Source of the DNA: Patescibacteria group bacterium
GTDB lineage: Bacteria > Patescibacteriota > Gracilibacteria > Peribacterales > Peribacteraceae
Direction: 5' to 3'
Assembly (NCBI GenBank): GCA_018814875.1
Contig: JAHIYH010000027.1
Span: forward strand, 1 to 46,949
Length of the DNA stretch: 46,949 nucleotides
Part shown: piece after piece, positions 16,011-25,254 of the stretch
How the letters are laid out: every line of letters starts with the position of its first letter
How positions within the stretch are numbered: position 1 is the stretch's first letter
Translations under genes and position numbers: made by a program
The notes under the pieces: generated by a model
The model's input: the letters and a program-made list of their open reading frames with translations, nothing else
Databases searched by the model: none
What the model was told of the DNA's origin: nothing

Positions 16011-16418
16011 ATGTCTGATCTACTTAAGTACATTCTTTGGCCAAATCTCGGTACAGCTACGTACGACAATCCAAAAGTACTCGCACTATTGGGCGTTGCC
16101 ATTGGTCTGATCACCATCTCATTCATTGTTCGTATTTGGAGAAAACGTCTCAGTAATTCTATTACAAAAAAATTGAGCAGATCATGGGCGTCTGCAGCAT
16201 TATGGTTTGGAATCTCAGCACTAGTACTTACAGTTTCACGTGCCGAAGGTATTAGTTACGTTTCTATGCGTCTCTGGTGGATGGTATGGGCTTTGATACT
16301 TGCTATTTACGTTGTGTTTCAGGTGAAGACATTCAGAACTCGTCATTACAAAAAGATTGTCACAGAGATTGTGGACGATCCACTTAAGAAGTATTTGCCG
16401 AAGAAAAAACGACGGTAA
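16011..16418 (+). CDS. Small three-helix membrane protein
   Basis: 135 residues from the ATG at 16011; an ATG at 15975 is upstream of the -10 and is rejected. Hydrophobic segments lie near residues 24-43 (VLALLGVAIGLITISFIVRI), 61-77 (AALWFGISALVLTVSRA) and 86-103 (LWWMVWALILAIYVVF). The C-terminal tail is strongly basic (KKYLPKKKRR), which by the positive-inside rule places it in the cytoplasm. No family recognised. Confidence 0.72.
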   Translation: MSDLLKYILWPNLGTATYDNPKVLALLGVAIGLITISFIVRIWRKRLSNSITKKLSRSWASAALWFGISALVLTVSRAEGISYVSMRLWWMVWALILAIYVVFQVKTFRTRHYKKIVTEIVDDPLKKYLPKKKRR

Positions 16419-16466
16419 TGAAAATTGATAATTGAGGAGTATGTTGTTTGTTGTACGTTCAGAAGG

Positions 16467-16563
16467 TAGTGAATAGTTAATAGTGAATAGTGAATAGTGG
16501 CTGCAAGGTTATTTATTCTGTGTAGAATGTTCACTATTCACTTTTCATTATTCACTTTTCACT
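16467..16563. repeat. Period-7 inverted repeat (AATAGTG units)
   Basis: The left arm (16467-16500) iterates GAATAGT/TAATAGT. The right arm (16530-16563) iterates TTCACTATTCAC and TTCATTATTCAC. It lies between the small membrane protein gene and corA. Confidence 0.8.
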
Positions 16564-16657
16564 TAAATCCCAGAATGTTTGAAAATGATATGCATGTGAG
16601 AATTATTCTTGCACTTAAGCCATTTCACGTATTTAATACCTCCAACCCCTCTTTGTT

Positions 16658-17569
16658 ATGAGAACACTTACATACAAGGGCATTACATGGCTGGACAATC
16701 CTAACCCAACAGAAGAAGATCTCTTCGATTTACAGAAGAAGTACAAATTCCATGAGCTTGATATTGAGGATTGCTTAAGTGAACACGAGCGTCCAAAAAT
16801 TGAGGAATACGACGAATATCTGTTCCTTGTTTTTCACATTCCGTATTTAAACAAAAGGACAGGACGCGTGATTAAAGAGGAGGTTAATATCTTCTTGGGG
16901 CAGGATTTCTTTGTCACCCTGCATGAAGGTAAAATCCCACTTCTCGATTCACTTTGGCAAGATTTGCAGGAATCCAAGGTGAAGCGTGAAGAGTATTTGG
17001 AGCATGGGACGGGGTTCTTTCTGTATGAGTTGATGAATCAGCTATTCGAAGGTCTGTTCCCACTTGTGGATACTATTACAAAAGAGATACGTCGCATGGA
17101 GGATGAATTGTTCGATAGTGATGAGCAGGTTGATATTCTAAAAGACATCATGACCCTGAAGCGCAATATTATTACGATGCGATCCATTCTACTCCCACAA
17201 CGAGCTATTATTGGAACGCTTGAGCATAAAAACAAAAAGTTTGTTTCCGAAGAGTTGGCACTCTACTTTGACGATATTCTAGATGCGATTGAGCGTCAGT
17301 GGTCTCTGCTCGATACTGCCAAAGAAATGGTAGATGCACTGCAAGATACACATGAGTCTTGGCTGACACACAAGACTAATTCAGTCGTCCGTATTCTTAC
17401 GGTCTTTTCTGCGACGATGCTTCCGCTAACTGTGATTACTGGGTTCTTTGGAATGAATGTTTTGTTACCACTTCAAGATCACCCAAGTGCTTATATGTTT
17501 CTGGTTATGATGATGATGGCTATTCTGGGAGGGCTCATTGGATACTTTGCGAAGAAAGGCTGGTTGTGA
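16658..17569 (+). CDS. corA: CorA-family divalent cation transporter
   Basis: 303 residues. The large cytoplasmic N-terminal domain includes HELDIEDCLSEHERPKIEEYDEY, typical of CorA. Long stalk helices follow (MEDELFDSDEQVDILKDIMT). Two C-terminal transmembrane helices are linked by the signature GMN at residues 265-267 (TGFFGMN). The second helix ends with a short basic tail. CorA forms pentameric channels for Mg2+ (also Co2+ or Ni2+). The periplasmic loop after GMN is short and carries one acidic residue (PLQDHPSA). Confidence 0.95.
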   Translation: MRTLTYKGITWLDNPNPTEEDLFDLQKKYKFHELDIEDCLSEHERPKIEEYDEYLFLVFHIPYLNKRTGRVIKEEVNIFLGQDFFVTLHEGKIPLLDSLWQDLQESKVKREEYLEHGTGFFLYELMNQLFEGLFPLVDTITKEIRRMEDELFDSDEQVDILKDIMTLKRNIITMRSILLPQRAIIGTLEHKNKKFVSEELALYFDDILDAIERQWSLLDTAKEMVDALQDTHESWLTHKTNSVVRILTVFSATMLPLTVITGFFGMNVLLPLQDHPSAYMFLVMMMMAILGGLIGYFAKKGWL

Positions 17570-17585
17570 GTAAGCCCTAAGAGTT

Positions 17586-17666
17586 AAATCCCAAAACCCA
17601 AATCCCAAATCCCAAAAAAACCTCCGATTTAGGCATTTGGGTTTTGTTTTTTGTTTTTGGGATTTT
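17586..17666. repeat. Period-7 inverted repeat (AATCCCA units)
   Basis: The left arm iterates AATCCCA/AACCCAA. The right arm reads TTTGGGTTTTG to TTTTTGGGATTT. It lies immediately after corA. Confidence 0.75.
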
Positions 17667-17738
17667 ACGAAGTTTGTCTACTTCTAGTGTTCATCGAGCT
17701 TGACTTTCAAATTGTCAACGAGGAACATAACCCGTCCT

Positions 17739-18647
17739 ATGCCACTGAAGCACGCCACAGAAACATTATTGGTTTTTCTACTCGGAGTATTTCTTGTTCT
17801 AACGGGTGTTTTAACATCTACATTGCCAGATCTTCCTGAGGGCGCATTGCCGTGGGGAGTGCTGATGGTGTTGGCAACGCTATATCCGTTGAGTCTTACA
17901 AGAATCTTTAGAAATAATAGAGCAGACTATTCATTTAGATGGTTGCACTGGTTTCCGGTGGGCATTCTAGTTTTGTGGCTTGCATTACAACTCATTGCAC
18001 AAGCAGTACCAGCTGTGCAGATTGCTACTGAGGTTTACACGTGGGGATGGACTTTGCCAATAGTCGCATTGGGGTTTGTTGGTGCAATTGCATTCTGTCT
18101 TCATGTGATTCGTCGTCGTGTACCACGTCTTATTCTTTTGCTTGCAGTCTTTATTCCATTTGTTGTATTGGCAACCGTTAGTGAGCGCGGGCAAAATTGG
18201 GAGCAGTATATTGCGAGTGTCTTGTGGGATGGTGAATTGCTGCACGGGCTCAATGGCAATATGACGGGGACAGGTACAGAAGTTGCAATGAAAGATGATC
18301 CAGAGCCAAAAAATTTAGAAGAATCGGAAGATCCTGCAGAAGAAGCATGGCGCGAGAGGTTGCGTGCCTTTGAAGAGCGTCGTCAGCTGATTGCATTAAA
18401 AATGGCTGAGCAATATGAAGAGCCACAAGATCCACAAGAATCACAAGATCCACAGGAACCACAAGAAACACAGGAGCCACAGGAATCGACGGCTCCTAGA
18501 ACAGGAACAGGGCGTGAATTCTCAGAAGCTTCCACATCTCCAACTGCACTTCCATCATCCGGAGCGGGAGTAGGTTTCTTAGGGCTGACTATGATGATGG
18601 GGTATTGTGGGGTATTACATCAGAGGGTACGTAAAAGAGTTGGCTAG
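17739..18647 (+). CDS. Membrane protein with acidic repeats and LPSSG-type C-terminal tail
   Basis: 302 residues from the ATG at 17739. Four to five hydrophobic helices fill residues 5-145, including LLVFLLGVFLVLTGVLTSTL and LILLLAVFIPFVVLATV. An acidic helical segment (EAWRERLRAFEERRQ) follows, then a low-complexity stretch of PQEPQE/DPQES repeats from residue about 225. The end, starting near residue 271, is LPSSG, a hydrophobic helix (VGFLGLTMMMGYCGVL) and RVRKR, the layout of an LPxTG-like cell-wall sorting signal. No sortase is in the window. The family is unknown. The TAG stop lies at the edge of an inverted repeat. Confidence 0.75.
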   Translation: MPLKHATETLLVFLLGVFLVLTGVLTSTLPDLPEGALPWGVLMVLATLYPLSLTRIFRNNRADYSFRWLHWFPVGILVLWLALQLIAQAVPAVQIATEVYTWGWTLPIVALGFVGAIAFCLHVIRRRVPRLILLLAVFIPFVVLATVSERGQNWEQYIASVLWDGELLHGLNGNMTGTGTEVAMKDDPEPKNLEESEDPAEEAWRERLRAFEERRQLIALKMAEQYEEPQDPQESQDPQEPQETQEPQESTAPRTGTGREFSEASTSPTALPSSGAGVGFLGLTMMMGYCGVLHQRVRKRVG

Positions 18648-18739
18648 TTCACTGGTTTCTAGTTGCTAGTTCTGTCGCAAAAGTACAATTGAGTGTTTTG
18701 AGTTGCAAACTAGAAACTAGAAACCAGCAAACCAGTAAA
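18644..18739. repeat. Period-7 inverted repeat (CTAGTTT/CTAGTTG units)
   Basis: The left arm 18644-18672 and the right arm 18703-18739 (CAAACTAGAAACTAGAAACC, then AGCAAACCAG) are imperfect complements. The preceding gene's stop lies at the start of the left arm and the eno -10 follows the right arm. Confidence 0.8.
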
Positions 18740-18745
18740 CTTACT

Positions 18746-18753
18746 GGTATGAT
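18746..18753 (+). promoter_or_regulatory. -10 box of eno (leaderless)
   Basis: TGGTATGAT: TATGAT at 18748-18753 ends 6 bp before the eno ATG. Confidence 0.5.
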
Positions 18754-18759
18754 TGTGTT

Positions 18760-20025
18760 ATGCCAAAGATAACCTCACTCCATGCCAGACAGATCTTAGA
18801 CTCCCGTGGTAACCCCACAATCGAAGTCGACTGCTTGCTCGATGATGACTCATTCGGTCGTGCCGCAGTTCCCTCAGGTGCTTCTACAGGAACGCATGAG
18901 GCGTTGGAGCTGCGTGACGGGAATAAAGGTATGTTTGGAGGAAAGTCTGTGCTCAAGGCAGTATCAAACGTTAATGAAGTGATTGCTTCAGCGCTCAAAG
19001 GGTCAGAGGTTAGTGATCAGAGGTCAGTGGATAGCGCTTTGCTTGAACTTGATGGCACTAAGAATAAATCTAAGTTGGGGGCGAATGCTATCTTAGGAGT
19101 ATCGATGGCGGTGTGCCGTGCAAGAGCTGGGAGTGAACATCAGTCGCTCTTCTTATCTCTTGCTCAGCAGTTTGGAATCAAAGATCCAAATCTAATTCCG
19201 GTTCCAATGATGAATGTGCTCAATGGAGGATCACATGCAGACAGTGGGCTTGCGATTCAGGAGTTCATGATATTACCTACAGGATTCAATTCATTTACTG
19301 ATGCACTGAGAGCTGGTGCCGAAACATTCCAGGTTCTCAAAAAGCTTCTCGAGGATCAGGGTCAAGTAACTGCGGTAGGGGATGAAGGTGGATTTGCTCC
19401 AAGGCTCAAAGATACCAATGAAGCGTTTAATCTGCTTCTGGGAGCGATCAAAGCTGCGGGGTACGAAGGCAAGATTCAATTGGCTATCGATGCTGCAGCA
19501 TCGGAGTTCTGCAAAAACGGTTCTTATGCGATTGATGGTAAGAAACTTTCGAGTGAAGAACTAACTGAGTATTATAAAGAGTTGTGCGATAAGTATCCTC
19601 TTGTCAGCATTGAAGATAGTCATAGTGAGTATGATTGGGATGGGTTTGCTGCTCTTACAGGCGCACTAGGGGATAAGATTCAGTTTGTTGGTGATGATCT
19701 GCTAGTAACTAATACAGAGCGTATTAAAGAAGCAATAGATAAGAAGGCGGTGAATTCGGTTCTGATCAAACTCAATCAGATAGGGACCGTTTCCGAAACT
19801 GTAGATGCAATTAAGATGACTCAAGATCAGGGATGGACTGCAGTTGTTAGTCATCGTAGTGGAGAGACGGAAGATACGTTCATCGCGCATCTAGCTGTTG
19901 GACTTAAGACTGGGCAGATCAAAACAGGTAGCTTAAGTAGAACCGATCGTGTGTGTAAATATAATCAGCTTTTGAGGATTGAGGAGCAGTTGGGGAAGAA
20001 GGCGGAATATGTCTCTCCTTTTTAA
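18760..20025 (+). CDS. eno: Enolase
   Basis: 421 residues, normal length. SGASTGTHEALELRDG (about 38-53) is the mobile substrate loop. GDEGGFAPRL (about 206-215) carries the catalytic Glu. Metal ligands sit in AIDAAASEF, SIEDSH and VGDDLLVTN. LIKLNQIGT (about 336) holds the catalytic Lys, and SHRSGETED (about 365) binds phosphate. The usual SIEDP reads SIEDS here. Converts 2-phosphoglycerate to phosphoenolpyruvate in glycolysis. A period-7 repeat tract at 19001-19030 encodes the surface segment GSEVSDQRSVDS without changing family length. Confidence 0.98.
   Translation: MPKITSLHARQILDSRGNPTIEVDCLLDDDSFGRAAVPSGASTGTHEALELRDGNKGMFGGKSVLKAVSNVNEVIASALKGSEVSDQRSVDSALLELDGTKNKSKLGANAILGVSMAVCRARAGSEHQSLFLSLAQQFGIKDPNLIPVPMMNVLNGGSHADSGLAIQEFMILPTGFNSFTDALRAGAETFQVLKKLLEDQGQVTAVGDEGGFAPRLKDTNEAFNLLLGAIKAAGYEGKIQLAIDAAASEFCKNGSYAIDGKKLSSEELTEYYKELCDKYPLVSIEDSHSEYDWDGFAALTGALGDKIQFVGDDLLVTNTERIKEAIDKKAVNSVLIKLNQIGTVSETVDAIKMTQDQGWTAVVSHRSGETEDTFIAHLAVGLKTGQIKTGSLSRTDRVCKYNQLLRIEEQLGKKAEYVSPF
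19001..19030 (+). repeat. Period-7 tract inside eno
   Basis: GGTCAGA, GGTTAGT, GATCAGA, GGTCAGT, GG: four 7-bp units in coding sequence. Same unit length as the intergenic inverted repeats, but no complementary arm is visible. Confidence 0.55.
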
Positions 20026-20101
20026 AGAGAGTTTGATATATTGAGGACATCGGGGCGTAGTTCGGCCATTCTTTCATGGTATTCCTTTGAATTGTGAAAT
20101 A

Positions 20102-20110
20102 TGTTATAAT
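20102..20110 (+). promoter_or_regulatory. Extended -10 promoter, leaderless
   Basis: TGTTATAAT is a perfect extended -10 ending 6 bp before the ATG at 20117. The nearer ATG at 20111 touches the -10 and would not be transcribed. Confidence 0.6.
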
Positions 20111-20116
20111 ATGCAT

Positions 20117-20611
20117 ATGGATGAAATAACAACTCCTAATGAGGCAGATCGGAAGGAAAATGATGTGCATGTGTTAGATATGGAAGAAACAGAAGAAGTA
20201 TCTGTAGCAGATGACATGATTAAATCGGTGAGAGGTAGAATCGAAAAAATTTGGCATAGAGGATCGAGGAGTTATGCACCGACCAACATTGGTACAGTAA
20301 AATGGCACACACCTGTTGAAAGTGTTTGTGCAGACACATTCCTATTAGTCATACCTGATGGACAGAATGCGGGTCGACCAGTGGATATTGGGGGTGTGCT
20401 CTTGGAGAGGCTTGGCTGGAAACGCATGACACAACGTCGATTGAAAGCATTAATCGATACCGCACCAAATGAAATAACATTACTGGCAACAACAGAATGG
20501 AGAAAGCATATTAGGCGCGAACCAGCAGATGGAAAGTTCTATATGGGTCTTTCAGATGAAGATCTGGATGCTTGGTTTGCTCGTGTAAAAGAGTCGCTTC
20601 GGAAAGAATAA
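20117..20611 (+). CDS. Unknown soluble protein
   Basis: 164 residues from the ATG at 20117, chosen from the -10 position. The first ~45 residues are acidic and low in order (DEITTPNEADRKENDVHVLDMEETEEVS). The rest looks folded: SVRGRIEKIWHRG, FLLVIPDGQNAGRPVDIGGV, then a basic helix LGWKRMTQRRLKALIDTAP that could bind nucleic acid, and a C-terminal helix LDAWFARVKESLRKE. No family recognised. The gene sits between eno and tRNA-Pro. Confidence 0.75.
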   Translation: MDEITTPNEADRKENDVHVLDMEETEEVSVADDMIKSVRGRIEKIWHRGSRSYAPTNIGTVKWHTPVESVCADTFLLVIPDGQNAGRPVDIGGVLLERLGWKRMTQRRLKALIDTAPNEITLLATTEWRKHIRREPADGKFYMGLSDEDLDAWFARVKESLRKE

Positions 20612-20614
20612 CTC

Positions 20615-20652
20615 TGGCTCGCCAGCCGTAGCTCGCCACAGCGAGCGAAGGC
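20615..20652 (-). repeat. GC-rich REP-like hairpin beside tRNA-Pro
   Basis: On the minus strand CCAGCCTTCGCTCGCTGTGG is followed by CGAGCTACGGCTGGCGAGC. Same family as 6288-6325. It starts where the tRNA CCA ends, so it would be in the tRNA's 3' trailer. Confidence 0.55.
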
Positions 20653-20728
20653 TGGTCGGGGCGACTGGGCTCGAACCAGCGACCACACGGCCCCCAGCCG
20701 TGCATTCTACCAACTGAACTACGCCCCG
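20653..20728 (-). tRNA. tRNA-Pro (anticodon GGG)
   Basis: 76 bases including an encoded CCA (20653-20655). Acceptor CGGGGCG pairs with CGCCCCG, A73. The anticodon stem CACGG/CCGTG encloses CTGGGGG, anticodon GGG. T arm GCTGG-TTCGAGC-CCAGT. The 3' trailer contains a REP-like hairpin. Confidence 0.96.
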
Positions 20729-20961
20729 ATACGCAGAGTATGGTAGATGAATTATTTTCTGTGACAACTACCTGCGCACGATAAATGACGTTGTAAGTAA
20801 TCTTTTACATCGACATGATCGCACACATTGGAAAGACCACTTTTTTGTTTTAAATATAAGCAGAGCGTACGCTGAAAGGTTTTCGTTTCCTTACTTAGTT
20901 TTGCTTGTTTGTGATCGATGGAATAGTACGGGCGTCTTTTATTTACTTTTCATTTTTTATT

Positions 20962-21123
20962 ATGACTTCAGATAGGCAAAAAAGTTCCTTAGATTTTCCG
21001 GGGAGAGAAGATCCGCCGCATATCGAGGTATCGAGATCTGATACTCCTGATGTTGATACTGATTCCGTAAGAGATCATCTCGCAGAGATTTTTCCTTATG
21101 TAGGATCAGCAGAATGGGCATGA
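20962..21123 (+). CDS. Possible small acidic protein
   Basis: 53 residues from the ATG at 20962 (MTSDRQKSSLDFPGREDPPH), ending with a helical DSVRDHLAEIFPYVGSAEWA. It is rich in Asp and Ser, has no hydrophobic segment, and its composition looks like protein. The frame is open to a start at 20905, but that part is uncoding A/T-rich sequence. The inverted repeat beginning at 21131 directly follows the stop, as with other real genes here. No family. Confidence 0.5.
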   Translation: MTSDRQKSSLDFPGREDPPHIEVSRSDTPDVDTDSVRDHLAEIFPYVGSAEWA

Positions 21124-21130
21124 TTTGGGA

Positions 21131-21266
21131 TTAGCTTCTAGCTTTTAGTTTCTAGAGGAAGCTGGACAGGAATTGAGAGGAATGAGGAGAACATCCTAAT
21201 TAACCTTGGCATTTATAAATTAACCTCTCTTCTAAAAGCTAGAAGCTAGCAGCTAGCAGCTAGAAA
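21131..21266. repeat. Period-7 inverted repeat (AGCTAGA units)
   Basis: Left arm 21131-21155 (TTAGCTTCTAGCTTTTAG). Right arm 21230-21266 (CTAAAAGCTAGAAGCTAG with further AGCAGCT units). A ~75-bp spacer separates the arms, longer than in most elements. Confidence 0.75.
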
Positions 21267-21414
21267 CAACAATATTAACAACCAACCAACACCTTTCACT
21301 AATGTGCCCTTAAATAGGCATCTTTGTCTTGCAAAGGACAACGGAATTTGCTTCTATATCCTCTTATTTTTAAACATATCGAGGGATTGATAAATCTAAG
21401 AAAATATGTCATAA

Positions 21415-21420
21415 TATCAT
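21415..21420 (+). promoter_or_regulatory. -10 box, leaderless
   Basis: TATCAT ends 6 bp before the ATG at 21427; an overlapping CATAAT lies 5 bp further up. Confidence 0.4.
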
Positions 21421-21426
21421 GATTAC

Positions 21427-22779
21427 ATGAGTATATCACAACAAGAACATACGGCAGCCACCAATGCGATAGAGAGCGCACAGCGCATCCTAATCGTTCC
21501 ACACGCCAATGTAGATCCTGATGGTTTGAGTAGCGCTCTGGCATGTTATGAATTCTTCAAGTCTATTGGTAAGGAGGCGACGGTTGTATGCCCAGAATCA
21601 CCTCCGGAGTCACTCAGCTTTTTGCCGGACGTAGGAAAGGTTCAATCGGGGCTGGAAGATAGTCAGCAGTTTATTGTGACGGTGAATCTGGAGGAGGGGA
21701 TGGAAGTGGATAAACTCAGATATACAGTAGAAGACCGCAAGGTAAATATTATTGTGGTGCCCAAGCAAGGTCACATTCGTTCGCAGCAGATTTCTTTTAG
21801 CGAAGGCGAGAATCAGTATGATCTGATAGTTGTTGTAGACACTGCTGATATCTCGCTACTTGGATCGCTGTACACAGATCATTTGGATCTCTTCTCACAA
21901 GTTCCGATTCTCAACATTGATCATCACATTAGTAACACTGGTTTCGGGCAGATCAATTTGATAGATCCAACTGCCGCAAGTGCAACAGAAGTGTTGTATC
22001 ACTGGTTCACACAGGAGCCCAAATGGAGTGATAAGATCACAGGGGACATAGCAACTCTTCTTATGACGGGGCTTATTACGGATACGCGCAGCTTCCAAAA
22101 TCCCAACACAACACCACGTTCGCTAGAGATTGCAGCAGTTCTATTAGAGAAAGGGGCACGCCAACAAGATATCATCAAGAATGTATATAAGACGAAACCG
22201 CTTAGTACTTTGAAGATTTGGGGAAGAGCACTGAATCGTATTCAGATGGATAGTCAGGCAAGGATTGTGTGGTCAGCGATTAGCAAGGAAGATTTGGTGG
22301 AGATGGATGCCAGCAGTAAGGAGACGAGCGGCATCTTAGATGATCTCATTTCGACAGTGCCAGAGGCTGATGTCTACGTTCTGTTTACCGAGCTTGAAGA
22401 CAGAGGACTAAAGGCGAGCATGCGTTCATCCACAGTCATTAATGCAAGCTCTCTTGCATCTAAGCTTTTTGGAGGAGGAGGTCATCCACGCGCAGCCGGA
22501 TTCCGTGTTCCTGCATTTGATAATTTCCAATTGCAAGTGTTGGAATGTGTACAGCAAATTAAGGAGGGTATGCGCTCTCAGCAGAGTGAGAAGATGGGGC
22601 CTCTTGTTATTCCAGATGCGCTCAAGCAATCGGAGAATGTTGCATCTAAGGAGGATGGCAAAGATGGAAAAGAAATCATGCCTTCAAGCACACAGGTACA
22701 AGGGAAAGGTATTGACGTTTTGGATAAGATAGAGAGGAGTAAGGATGAGGGGATGGATATTGTGAAGGAACTAACGTAA
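21427..22779 (+). CDS. DHH-family phosphoesterase (NrnA-like)
   Basis: 450 residues. The DHH domain shows HANVDPDG (residues 26-33), the Asp of VVVDTAD (138) and NIDHH (163-167), the metal-binding set of RecJ/NrnA-type phosphoesterases. TGLITDTRSFQNPNTT follows. The DHHA1 domain ends with GGGGHPRAAG (from residue 349). NrnA-type enzymes degrade short oligoribonucleotides and 3'-phosphoadenosine 5'-phosphate, and some members hydrolyse cyclic dinucleotides; which applies here cannot be told. A charged ~70-residue tail after the DHHA1 domain (from about residue 380) is extra relative to the family core. Confidence 0.92.
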   Translation: MSISQQEHTAATNAIESAQRILIVPHANVDPDGLSSALACYEFFKSIGKEATVVCPESPPESLSFLPDVGKVQSGLEDSQQFIVTVNLEEGMEVDKLRYTVEDRKVNIIVVPKQGHIRSQQISFSEGENQYDLIVVVDTADISLLGSLYTDHLDLFSQVPILNIDHHISNTGFGQINLIDPTAASATEVLYHWFTQEPKWSDKITGDIATLLMTGLITDTRSFQNPNTTPRSLEIAAVLLEKGARQQDIIKNVYKTKPLSTLKIWGRALNRIQMDSQARIVWSAISKEDLVEMDASSKETSGILDDLISTVPEADVYVLFTELEDRGLKASMRSSTVINASSLASKLFGGGGHPRAAGFRVPAFDNFQLQVLECVQQIKEGMRSQQSEKMGPLVIPDALKQSENVASKEDGKDGKEIMPSSTQVQGKGIDVLDKIERSKDEGMDIVKELT

Positions 22780-22783
22780 AACA

Positions 22784-22895
22784 ATAGAGGAAATAAAAGG
22801 AACAGAAGAAATAGAAGAAATAGAAGGAACAGAAGAAATAGAGGATCCTCTATTTCTTCTATTTCCTTTCTTTCCTTTATTTCCTTTCTTTCCCG
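22784..22895. repeat. Period-9 inverted repeat (AGAAGAAAT units) before infB
   Basis: The left arm iterates AGAAGAAAT/AGAAGGAAC. The right arm iterates ATTTCTTCT/ATTTCCTTT/CTTTCCTTT. The two arms meet at GAGGATCCTC with almost no loop. It spans the whole gap between the DHH gene and infB. Confidence 0.85.
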
Positions 22896-22947
22896 CGTGA
22901 TTTTTCCTACACTTAGCCTGTTCTCTTGGCTTTTTACCAGAAACACT

Positions 22948-25230
22948 ATGCGCCTCGTCAAGGTGGCAAAAGCATTGGGTATGACAGGACAGCAGCTCCG
23001 TCACGAGCTGGAAAATGTTAATTTTGGCGTTAAGCCAACAGATCGCGAGGTACCCGATAATTTGGCTCAGGGAATTCTGCGTTTTGTTTCGCAGAAACAC
23101 GGGATCGAAGTTGATATGGTAGCGCTTGGTTTTTCTATTGATGGCGAAGAAGGTGGAGTCAGAGAAGTATCTGATGAAGAATCTTCAGAAGAATCTGAGA
23201 AGACAACAGTAGAACAAGTTGGAGTGGTGGGTGCTGTTAATCAAAAAACAGAATCTGCAGAAAGCGAATCGCTTCATGTTCTCAGGAAGCTTACGTTGGA
23301 AGGTGTTTCTAAAGAGGCTATAGAACAGCAGCAAAAAATAGACCCGACTATTCTAAAGAAGGAAAAGGAAGAAACTAATATTGTAGATAAGGCTGCTGCT
23401 ATTTCTCAGCGCAAACGGAATTTAGCTTCTGGATCTAACCAAGAACAGATTAAGAAGAAGAAGGGTGTAGTTCTGCTTCCGGCGGAACTATCAGTCAAAG
23501 AATTTGCGGAAAAGACGGGCGTACAGGTGCCAAAGGTCATCGGTGTGCTCATGAAAAACGGCATCATGGCTACGATCAATCAGACGGTAGACTTCGATAC
23601 TGCCGCTATTGTGGCATCAGAAATGGGAGTCGAGGTACAAAAAGAGCAGGAGTCTGCAACGGCAGAGGATCTTATGAGTCGTAATTTGCAGGAATTACTC
23701 CGTGATGAACCGGAAAATCTTGTAAAGCGTCCGCCTGTTGTTGTAGTTATGGGGCATGTTGATCACGGAAAGACTTCCATTCTTGATGTAATTCGTGAGA
23801 CAGAAGTCGCAGCGGGAGAGGCTGGTGGTATCACACAGCAAATTGGAGCTTATCAAGTAGAACACACGCCGAAAGGATCCAAAGAAGCACAAGCGATTAC
23901 TTTCCTTGATACACCCGGACATGAGGCGTTTACTGCAATGCGCGCACGTGGTGCACAGGTTACAGATATTGCGATTATCGTGGTGGCGGCAGACGAAGGT
24001 ATCAAACCTACAACAATAGAAGCAATTGATCATGCCAAAGATGCCGGTGTACCTATTCTTGTTGCACTCAATAAGATGGATCGAGAAGGAGCGGATCTTG
24101 AGCGTGTAAAGGGAGAACTAGCAGCTCAAGGTCTCCAGCCAGAAGATTGGGGTGGAAAGATACCAGTGGTACCTTGTAGCGCTAAGACTAAGCAGGGAAT
24201 AGAAGACATACTGGATTCTTTGGTGCTTATCTCGGAAATGAATGAATTTAAATCTAATCCAAATCGCACAGCAGTTGCAACTGTTATCGAGAGTCATCTG
24301 GATCCTTCGCATGGTCCACTTGCGACGGTTCTGATAAATACGGGGACACTCAAGACGGGAGATGTATATGTGTGTGGAATAACGTCTGGCAAAGTACGAA
24401 CAATGATGGATGCACATGGGAAGAGGATAGAATCGGTTTTGCCTTCCGGAGCGGTGCGTGTTTCTGGTTTTACTAGAGTGCCTCAAGTTGGAGATATCCT
24501 TCAGGTTGTTTCATCTGAGCAGGAGGCACGTGCTTTAGTGGAAGAGGTTAAAGTGCAGAAGGAGAGGAACAAGAAGCGTCGTTTTGTGGATTTGGTTAGC
24601 CGTCTTTCGGAAGGGAAGCTTAAGCAACTTAAAGTGGTTCTGAAGGCCGATACTCAAGGATCACTGGAGGCGGTGAAAGATGCACTAGCAAAACAATCTA
24701 GCGAAGGTGTTAGCGTAAAGGTGATTCATGCGGCGGTGGGAGCAGTGTCGGAATCTGATGTGATGATGGCAGCAGCTAGTGAGGGTGTGGTGATTGCATT
24801 CACAGCTCCTGTGCCAACCAGTGTGCAAAAAACAGCGGAACATGAAGGAGTGGAGGTTCGTAAGTATGATGTTGTCTACACGCTTCTGGATGACGTAGAG
24901 GGACTGGTGAAAGGTCTTGTGGAGCCGGAAGAGGAAGAGAAGATTTTTGGACACGTGGAAATTCGTGTCATCTTCTTGACCAAGAAGAATGAGCAAATTG
25001 TAGGAGGCAAAGTTACAGACGGTAACATTAAGCGCCTCTCTTTCCGTTTGCAGCGTGCAGGTGAAGAAGTAGGTACAGGTCGTATTACATCTCTAAAACA
25101 CGGAGAAAAGGATATCAAAGAGGCGAAGGAGGGGATTGAATGCGGTATGCGCGTGGAATCATCCATCCCGATTCAAGAAGGAGATATTATCGAAGTCTTC
25201 CTACGTGAGCTTAAGCGTAAGGAGAAGTAG
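22948..25230 (+). CDS. infB: Translation initiation factor IF-2
   Basis: 760 residues from the ATG at 22948 ([17 protein letters not shown]). A short IF2-N-like domain, an acidic linker and a second IF2-N domain ([25 protein letters not shown]) precede the GTPase: G1 GHVDHGKT (269-276), G2 [11 protein letters not shown]3 DTPGHEAF, G4 NKMD, G5 SAKT. Domains II-IV follow and the C-terminal C2 domain includes [15 protein letters not shown]-2 brings initiator tRNA to the 30S P-site and promotes subunit joining; it matters for leaderless mRNAs, which are predicted to be common here. Confidence 0.98.
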   Translation: MRLVKVAKALGMTGQQLRHELENVNFGVKPTDREVPDNLAQGILRFVSQKHGIEVDMVALGFSIDGEEGGVREVSDEESSEESEKTTVEQVGVVGAVNQKTESAESESLHVLRKLTLEGVSKEAIEQQQKIDPTILKKEKEETNIVDKAAAISQRKRNLASGSNQEQIKKKKGVVLLPAELSVKEFAEKTGVQVPKVIGVLMKNGIMATINQTVDFDTAAIVASEMGVEVQKEQESATAEDLMSRNLQELLRDEPENLVKRPPVVVVMGHVDHGKTSILDVIRETEVAAGEAGGITQQIGAYQVEHTPKGSKEAQAITFLDTPGHEAFTAMRARGAQVTDIAIIVVAADEGIKPTTIEAIDHAKDAGVPILVALNKMDREGADLERVKGELAAQGLQPEDWGGKIPVVPCSAKTKQGIEDILDSLVLISEMNEFKSNPNRTAVATVIESHLDPSHGPLATVLINTGTLKTGDVYVCGITSGKVRTMMDAHGKRIESVLPSGAVRVSGFTRVPQVGDILQVVSSEQEARALVEEVKVQKERNKKRRFVDLVSRLSEGKLKQLKVVLKADTQGSLEAVKDALAKQSSEGVSVKVIHAAVGAVSESDVMMAAASEGVVIAFTAPVPTSVQKTAEHEGVEVRKYDVVYTLLDDVEGLVKGLVEPEEEEKIFGHVEIRVIFLTKKNEQIVGGKVTDGNIKRLSFRLQRAGEEVGTGRITSLKHGEKDIKEAKEGIECGMRVESSIPIQEGDIIEVFLRELKRKEK

Positions 25231-25254
25231 ACATTGAGATGATATTTATGAGAC

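Noticed and set aside
15692-16126. Minus-strand ORF with NPKKPRNPKKPR repeats
   Set aside because: Translation of the AAACCAAGG/AATCCAAAG repeat opposite two real genes; low complexity explained by the repeat.
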